Assembly (NCBI GenBank): GCA_018064545.1
Contig: JAGHUY010000136.1
Location: 1-8,746 of the forward strand
Source of the DNA: Candidatus Apopatosoma intestinale
GTDB taxonomy: Bacteria > Bacillota > Clostridia > Oscillospirales > CAG-272
DNA: 8,746 bases
Reading direction: 5' to 3'
Shown here: one piece after another, positions 6,037 to 8,746 of the stretch
Layout of the letters: each line of letters starts with the position of its first letter
Position numbering within the stretch: position 1 is the stretch's first letter
Notes under the pieces: generated by a model
What the model saw: only the letters and a program-made list of their open reading frames with translations
What the model was told of the DNA's origin: nothing
The model's database searches: none
Position numbers and translations under genes: made by a program

Positions 6037-6964
6037 ATTTCTTTTTCGTTCTGTCCTTGGGAACGAGCGGCAACGTTTCTCCGGTTTCGCTGAATCCCAG
6101 ACCGATGGTCTGCGCGACCTCGCCCAAAATGACGAAAGCACCGGGATCAAGAGAGCGGACGAGTTGTTTCAACGCAAAAATCTCCCCGCGCTTGACGACG
6201 CAGAATAAGATTTTCTTTTCCTGTTTTGTGTACCAGCCCGACCCGTCGAGGACGGTGACGCCGCGGCGCATGGTCACGGAAATCTCATCCGCGATCTCGG
6301 CGTAAGAATCGGAAAAGATGAACGCGAACCGCGCCTTTTCAAAGCCTTTGGTCACAATATCGAGCACGGAGGTGAAGCCGAAGATGGCCACGGCGGAATA
6401 GAGGATACTCATATAATTGTGCGTGGAGATCGCCGCGAACAGGATGATGATGATGTCGCTGACAAAGATCAGCACAGAGGGGGAGAGTTTCTTGAACTTA
6501 ATGCGGAGCAGCAGTCCCAAAATATCCGAACCGCCCGTCGTAAAGCCGCGCAGAAACAGGATGCCCAGTCCCGCGCCGAGGACGACACTGCCGAGAATGG
6601 CACAGAGAAGTCCGTTTTCCTGCGGGTTCTGCACGCCCGGCGGGAAGATGCCGACAAAATCGAAAAAGTCGATGGAAAGAGAGGCCAGCACCACGCCGAC
6701 GATGCTCTTGATGCTCGCCCGGATGCCGTAAAACCAAGTGAACAGGAGCAGAAGCGGGACGTTGATGAGGATGATCATAGTACCGACGGGAAGAAACGTG
6801 ACCAGCCCCGAATTAAAGAGTGCCGAGGCGATACCGGACGCCCCGCCGACGTAAATGCCGCCGGGGAGAAAAAACATCGTATACGCGAGGCCGTAAAGAA
6901 AGCAACCGAAGACAAGAAAGGCGACGTCGGTCAGTATGGAGAGGAATTTGGATTGTTGTTTCAT
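6035..6964 (-). CDS. YitT family membrane protein (YitT membrane domain plus DUF2179)
   Basis: Encodes 309 residues with the architecture of the Firmicutes YitT family. An N-terminal multi-pass membrane domain (about 8-205) contains the conserved FFLPGGIYVGGASGIA (31-46) and RGFTTGGSDILGLLL (139-153) glycine motifs. A cytosolic C-terminal DUF2179 domain (about 228-290) contains RGVTVLDGSGWYTKQEKK (234-251), then CVVKRGEIFALKQLV and DPGAFVILGEV. Length and domain order are normal for the family. The molecular function is not established; transport has been suggested. ATG 6964 is preceded by AAGGAG with 7 bases between, a near-ideal site. The gene is transcribed away from spoVB and towards the recombinase, with a shared terminator at its end. 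I see no confident promoter in the 78 bases upstream. Nothing in it looks broken. Confidence 0.93.
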   Translation of the reverse strand: MKQQSKFLSILTDVAFLVFGCFLYGLAYTMFFLPGGIYVGGASGIASALFNSGLVTFLPVGTMIILINVPLLLLFTWFYGIRASIKSIVGVVLASLSIDFFDFVGIFPPGVQNPQENGLLCAILGSVVLGAGLGILFLRGFTTGGSDILGLLLRIKFKKLSPSVLIFVSDIIIILFAAISTHNYMSILYSAVAIFGFTSVLDIVTKGFEKARFAFIFSDSYAEIADEISVTMRRGVTVLDGSGWYTKQEKKILFCVVKRGEIFALKQLVRSLDPGAFVILGEVAQTIGLGFSETGETLPLVPKDRTKKK

Positions 6965-7042
6965 AGGAATCTCCTTACGTAATACATAAAAATCGGAATG
7001 CGGGAATATGTATGTTGGGAAATCGTCTGCGGAGGTGAAGAA
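6965..7042. promoter_or_regulatory. Divergent intergenic region between the YitT gene and spoVB, with both ribosome binding sites
   Basis: This 78-base gap holds the leftward AAGGAG site of the YitT gene (6976-6971) and the rightward GGAGG site of spoVB (7031-7035). The latter lies 7 bases before GTG 7043 and decides that start over the in-frame ATG at 6998, which has no such site. An 8-bp palindrome TTACGTAA spans 6975-6982. Neither a sigma-A nor a clear sigma-E promoter can be assigned: TATGTA-like -10 candidates near 7007 lack a matching -35. Confidence 0.5.
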
Positions 7043-8593
7043 GTGAAGCGGCTTCGTACTTTTCTGATGAACGGCCTGCTTCTGGGCGCGTCATCTTTAT
7101 TCATGCGGACGGTCTCCGTCGTCTGGAACGCCTACGTGGCGGCCAGAATCGGTGCGGAGGGCGTCGGTCTGTTCTCGCTGATCATGAGCGTCTATCTGTT
7201 CGCCGTGACGTTTGCTTCCGCCGGGATCAATCTGGCCGTGACGCGGCTGGTGGCGAGAGAACTGGCCGTCGAAAACGAAAAGGGCGCGCTTGCCGTGGTG
7301 CGGAAAGGGGCGCTGTATGCGCTTTCTTTCGGCCTTGTCGCGTTTGTCGTGCTGTTTTTCGGCGCGGACTTCTTTGCCGTCCGCGTTCTGCGCGATGCCC
7401 GAACGGCACTCTCTCTTCGCGCGTTTTCCGTCAGTCTGCCTTTTATCGCCGTTTCGGGCGTCTTTTCCGGCTATTTTACCGCCGTGCGCCGCGTGTATAA
7501 AAACGCCGCCACGTCTCTGATCGAACAGTTCTTCAAAATCGGGCTGACCGTTCTTTTCCTGTTTATTTTGTCACCGCGGGGCATGGAATATGCCTGTCTC
7601 GCCCTCGTTCTCGGCTCGTGTCTCGCGGAAGCCCTCTCTTTTTTCTATCTCTTTATTCTGTACCGGCTCGACCGAAAAAAACACATGACGGGAAAAGGGA
7701 CGGGAACGGACGGAAAAAAACCGCTTGCCGCGATCGCCGGGATCGCGTTTCCGATCGCCCTCAGCTCGTACCTGCGCTCGGGTCTTGTCACGGTGGAGCA
7801 CATTCTGATCCCGCGCGGCCTGCAAAAGCACGGGGCGGATTACGCCGAGGCACTCTCCGCCTACGGGGTGGTCCACGGGATGGCGATCCCTCTGATCTAT
7901 TTTCCCCTCGCGGTCTGTACGACGTTTGCCAGTCTCATCATTCCCGAACTGTCGGAACTGGATACGGGCAAGGTGTACGGAAACCGTTACATTTGCTATA
8001 TCATACGGCGTTCGCTGAAATTTGCCGCCTTATTCAGCGTCGGTGTGGCCGGCATCTATCTGTGCTTTGCCGGGCCGCTGTCCGAACTCGTCTATCCGGG
8101 GACGGACGCGGGGCATTACGTGCGGATTCTGGCCGCGATCATTCCCATCAGTTATTTGGATACCGTGGTGGACGGGATGCTCAAAGGATTAGGTGAACAA
8201 CTGGCCTCCATGCGGTATAACATCATCGACGCCGCCGTCAGCGTGGCGCTGGTCATGACGCTTCTGCCGCTGTGGGGCGTCTCCGGCTATCTTGTCTGCG
8301 TCTTTGTCTGCGAGGTTTTGAATTTCTCTCTCAGCATCGGCCGGCTCTATACGGTCACGGGCTTCCGATTCCCGTTTTTCTCCGGGGTGGCCATGCCGAT
8401 CCTCTGTATCGCCGGGGCGACGTCGCTTTCGCTCCTCTGCCTGCGGGTGCTTCCGACGATGGGAAAAATCCCGCTCTGTATCGTCGCGATCCTGCTCTCC
8501 GTTCTGTTCTATGCCGTGCTTCTCGCGACAACGGGATCGCGGAACCGGGAAGAAAGACGGTGGGTGGCCGGAATGCTTCAAAAGGAAAAATAG
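7043..8593 (+). CDS. spoVB: Stage V sporulation protein B-like polysaccharide/lipid flippase (MATE/MurJ superfamily)
   Basis: A 516-residue integral membrane protein of the polysaccharide-synthesis/MVF part of the MOP flippase superfamily, with about 12-14 hydrophobic segments. Family-like blocks are LLGASSLFMRTVSVVWNAYV (13-32), RIGAEGVGLFSLIMSVYLF (35-53), GINLAVTRLVAREL (61-74), GYFTAVRRVYKNAATSLIEQ (143-162), VEHILIPRGL (251-260) and FPLAVCTTFASLIIPELSEL (287-306). Its length matches Bacillus SpoVB (about 518), which is needed for spore cortex synthesis and is thought to move lipid-linked precursor across the membrane. The start is GTG 7043 with GGAGG 7 bases upstream; this gives VKRLRTFLMNG, a basic N-terminus before the first helix. 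A charged loop (208-226) separates the two halves. It stands alone, ending at a strong terminator. A vegetative exporter or flippase of the same family is the main alternative; cwlD nearby supports a sporulation role. Confidence 0.88.
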   Translation: MKRLRTFLMNGLLLGASSLFMRTVSVVWNAYVAARIGAEGVGLFSLIMSVYLFAVTFASAGINLAVTRLVARELAVENEKGALAVVRKGALYALSFGLVAFVVLFFGADFFAVRVLRDARTALSLRAFSVSLPFIAVSGVFSGYFTAVRRVYKNAATSLIEQFFKIGLTVLFLFILSPRGMEYACLALVLGSCLAEALSFFYLFILYRLDRKKHMTGKGTGTDGKKPLAAIAGIAFPIALSSYLRSGLVTVEHILIPRGLQKHGADYAEALSAYGVVHGMAIPLIYFPLAVCTTFASLIIPELSELDTGKVYGNRYICYIIRRSLKFAALFSVGVAGIYLCFAGPLSELVYPGTDAGHYVRILAAIIPISYLDTVVDGMLKGLGEQLASMRYNIIDAAVSVALVMTLLPLWGVSGYLVCVFVCEVLNFSLSIGRLYTVTGFRFPFFSGVAMPILCIAGATSLSLLCLRVLPTMGKIPLCIVAILLSVLFYAVLLATTGSRNREERRWVAGMLQKEK

Positions 8594-8598
8594 ACAAT

Positions 8599-8630
8599 AA
8601 AAAGGGGTTGTGCGAAACAACCCCTTTTCT
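8599..8630. terminator. Bidirectional terminator between spoVB and tRNA-Lys
   Basis: Stem AAAAGGGGTTG (8600-8610) pairs with CAACCCCTTTT (8618-8628) around TGCGAAA. The plus-strand tract TTTTCT (8625-8630) ends spoVB; the minus-strand tract TTTTTATT ends the tRNA transcript. The last base overlaps the encoded CCA end of the tRNA. Confidence 0.88.
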
Positions 8631-8705
8631 GGTGATCCATCGGGAATTCGAATCCCGGACACCATGATTAAAAGTCATGTGCTCTACCGGCTGAGCTAAT
8701 GGAGC
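8630..8705 (-). tRNA. tRNA-Lys, anticodon TTT
   Basis: A 76-base cloverleaf with encoded CCA. Acceptor GCTCCAT (8705-8699) faces ATGGATC; D stem GCTC/GAGC with loop AGCCGGTA; anticodon stem CATGA/TCATG with loop CTTTTAA, placing anticodon TTT at 8672-8670; variable loop of 5 bases; T stem CGGGA/TCCCG with loop TTCGAAT; discriminator A, then CCA. All stems pair except position 2 with 71 (C opposite T), where a 5' GATCCAT would pair fully. It reads lysine codons AAA and AAG. It is convergent with spoVB and shares its terminator. Confidence 0.95.
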
Positions 8706-8711
8706 AGATGC

Positions 8712-8740
8712 GGCACGGTTTTCCATGCCCGAATATCATA
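8712..8740 (-). promoter_or_regulatory. tRNA-Lys upstream region: -10 candidate and leader hairpin
   Basis: On the minus strand TATGAT (8740-8735) matches a -10 element at five of six positions; its -35 would fall outside the window. Directly downstream, GGCATGG (8729-8723) pairs with CCGTGCC (8718-8712) around AAAA, a 7-bp hairpin that would open the precursor 6 bases before the mature tRNA 5' end. If instead other tRNAs lie upstream, this would be a spacer hairpin. Confidence 0.35.
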
Positions 8741-8746
8741 GCATAC

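Noticed and set aside
1..8746. CRISPR array, insertion sequence, toxin-antitoxin or defence system
   Set aside because: No regularly spaced repeats, no transposase or terminal inverted repeats, and no gene beyond those listed with such motifs.

Overview
The window looks like ordinary chromosome from a GC-rich, endospore-forming or spore-gene-carrying member of the Clostridia, probably an Oscillospirales/Ruminococcaceae-like lineage. The evidence is a CwlD-type cortex amidase, a SpoVB-type flippase, Gram-positive-style Shine-Dalgarno sequences (AAGGAG, GGAGG), compact sigma-A promoters and strong intrinsic terminators. The lineage is inferred from protein style and gene content, not from a search.

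Layout from left to right. The 3' end of rplS (ribosomal protein L19) runs rightwards into two closely spaced hairpin terminators at 182-248. Convergent to it is a leftward pair: lysC (aspartate kinase, 1907 to 822) followed by an ECF-transporter S component (stop at 255). A weak promoter and an inverted repeat precede lysC. Upstream of that pair is a second leftward unit: a 185-residue unrecognised membrane protein, cwlD and radA. It runs from a good promoter at 4833-4861 to a terminator at 1984-2020. A XerC/XerD-type tyrosine recombinase gene is divergent from this operon and has its own strong promoter at 4899-4927. It converges on a YitT/DUF2179 membrane protein gene, and the terminator between them reaches the YitT stop codon. 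SpoVB is divergent from the YitT gene. A bidirectional hairpin separates spoVB from a convergent tRNA-Lys(TTT) gene at the right edge. No gap exceeds 300 bases; gene density is high.

How the genes fit together. CwlD (muramic delta-lactam formation in spore cortex) and SpoVB (lipid-linked precursor flippase or related exporter in cortex synthesis) belong to the same late sporulation process but lie in separate units. RadA (branch migration in recombination) shares a transcript with cwlD. LysC opens the aspartate pathway (lysine, threonine, methionine, diaminopimelate) and is followed by a vitamin or micronutrient uptake component whose substrate cannot be read from sequence.

The clearest anomaly is at the start of the ECF S-component gene. 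A well-placed ribosome binding site and ATG inside the lysC 3' end open a 16-codon reading frame that looks like the missing N-terminus of the S component. That frame joins the main frame only if one extra base is present near position 815-817, so the gene carries an apparent one-base deletion or an assembly error, or it is translated from an internal restart. Other points worth checking are a short aspartate kinase with room for only one ACT-like module, a C2-U71 mismatch in the tRNA-Lys acceptor stem, and a 10-bp palindrome exactly inside the recombinase promoter spacer. I found no CRISPR array, insertion sequence, prophage or evident new multi-gene system.
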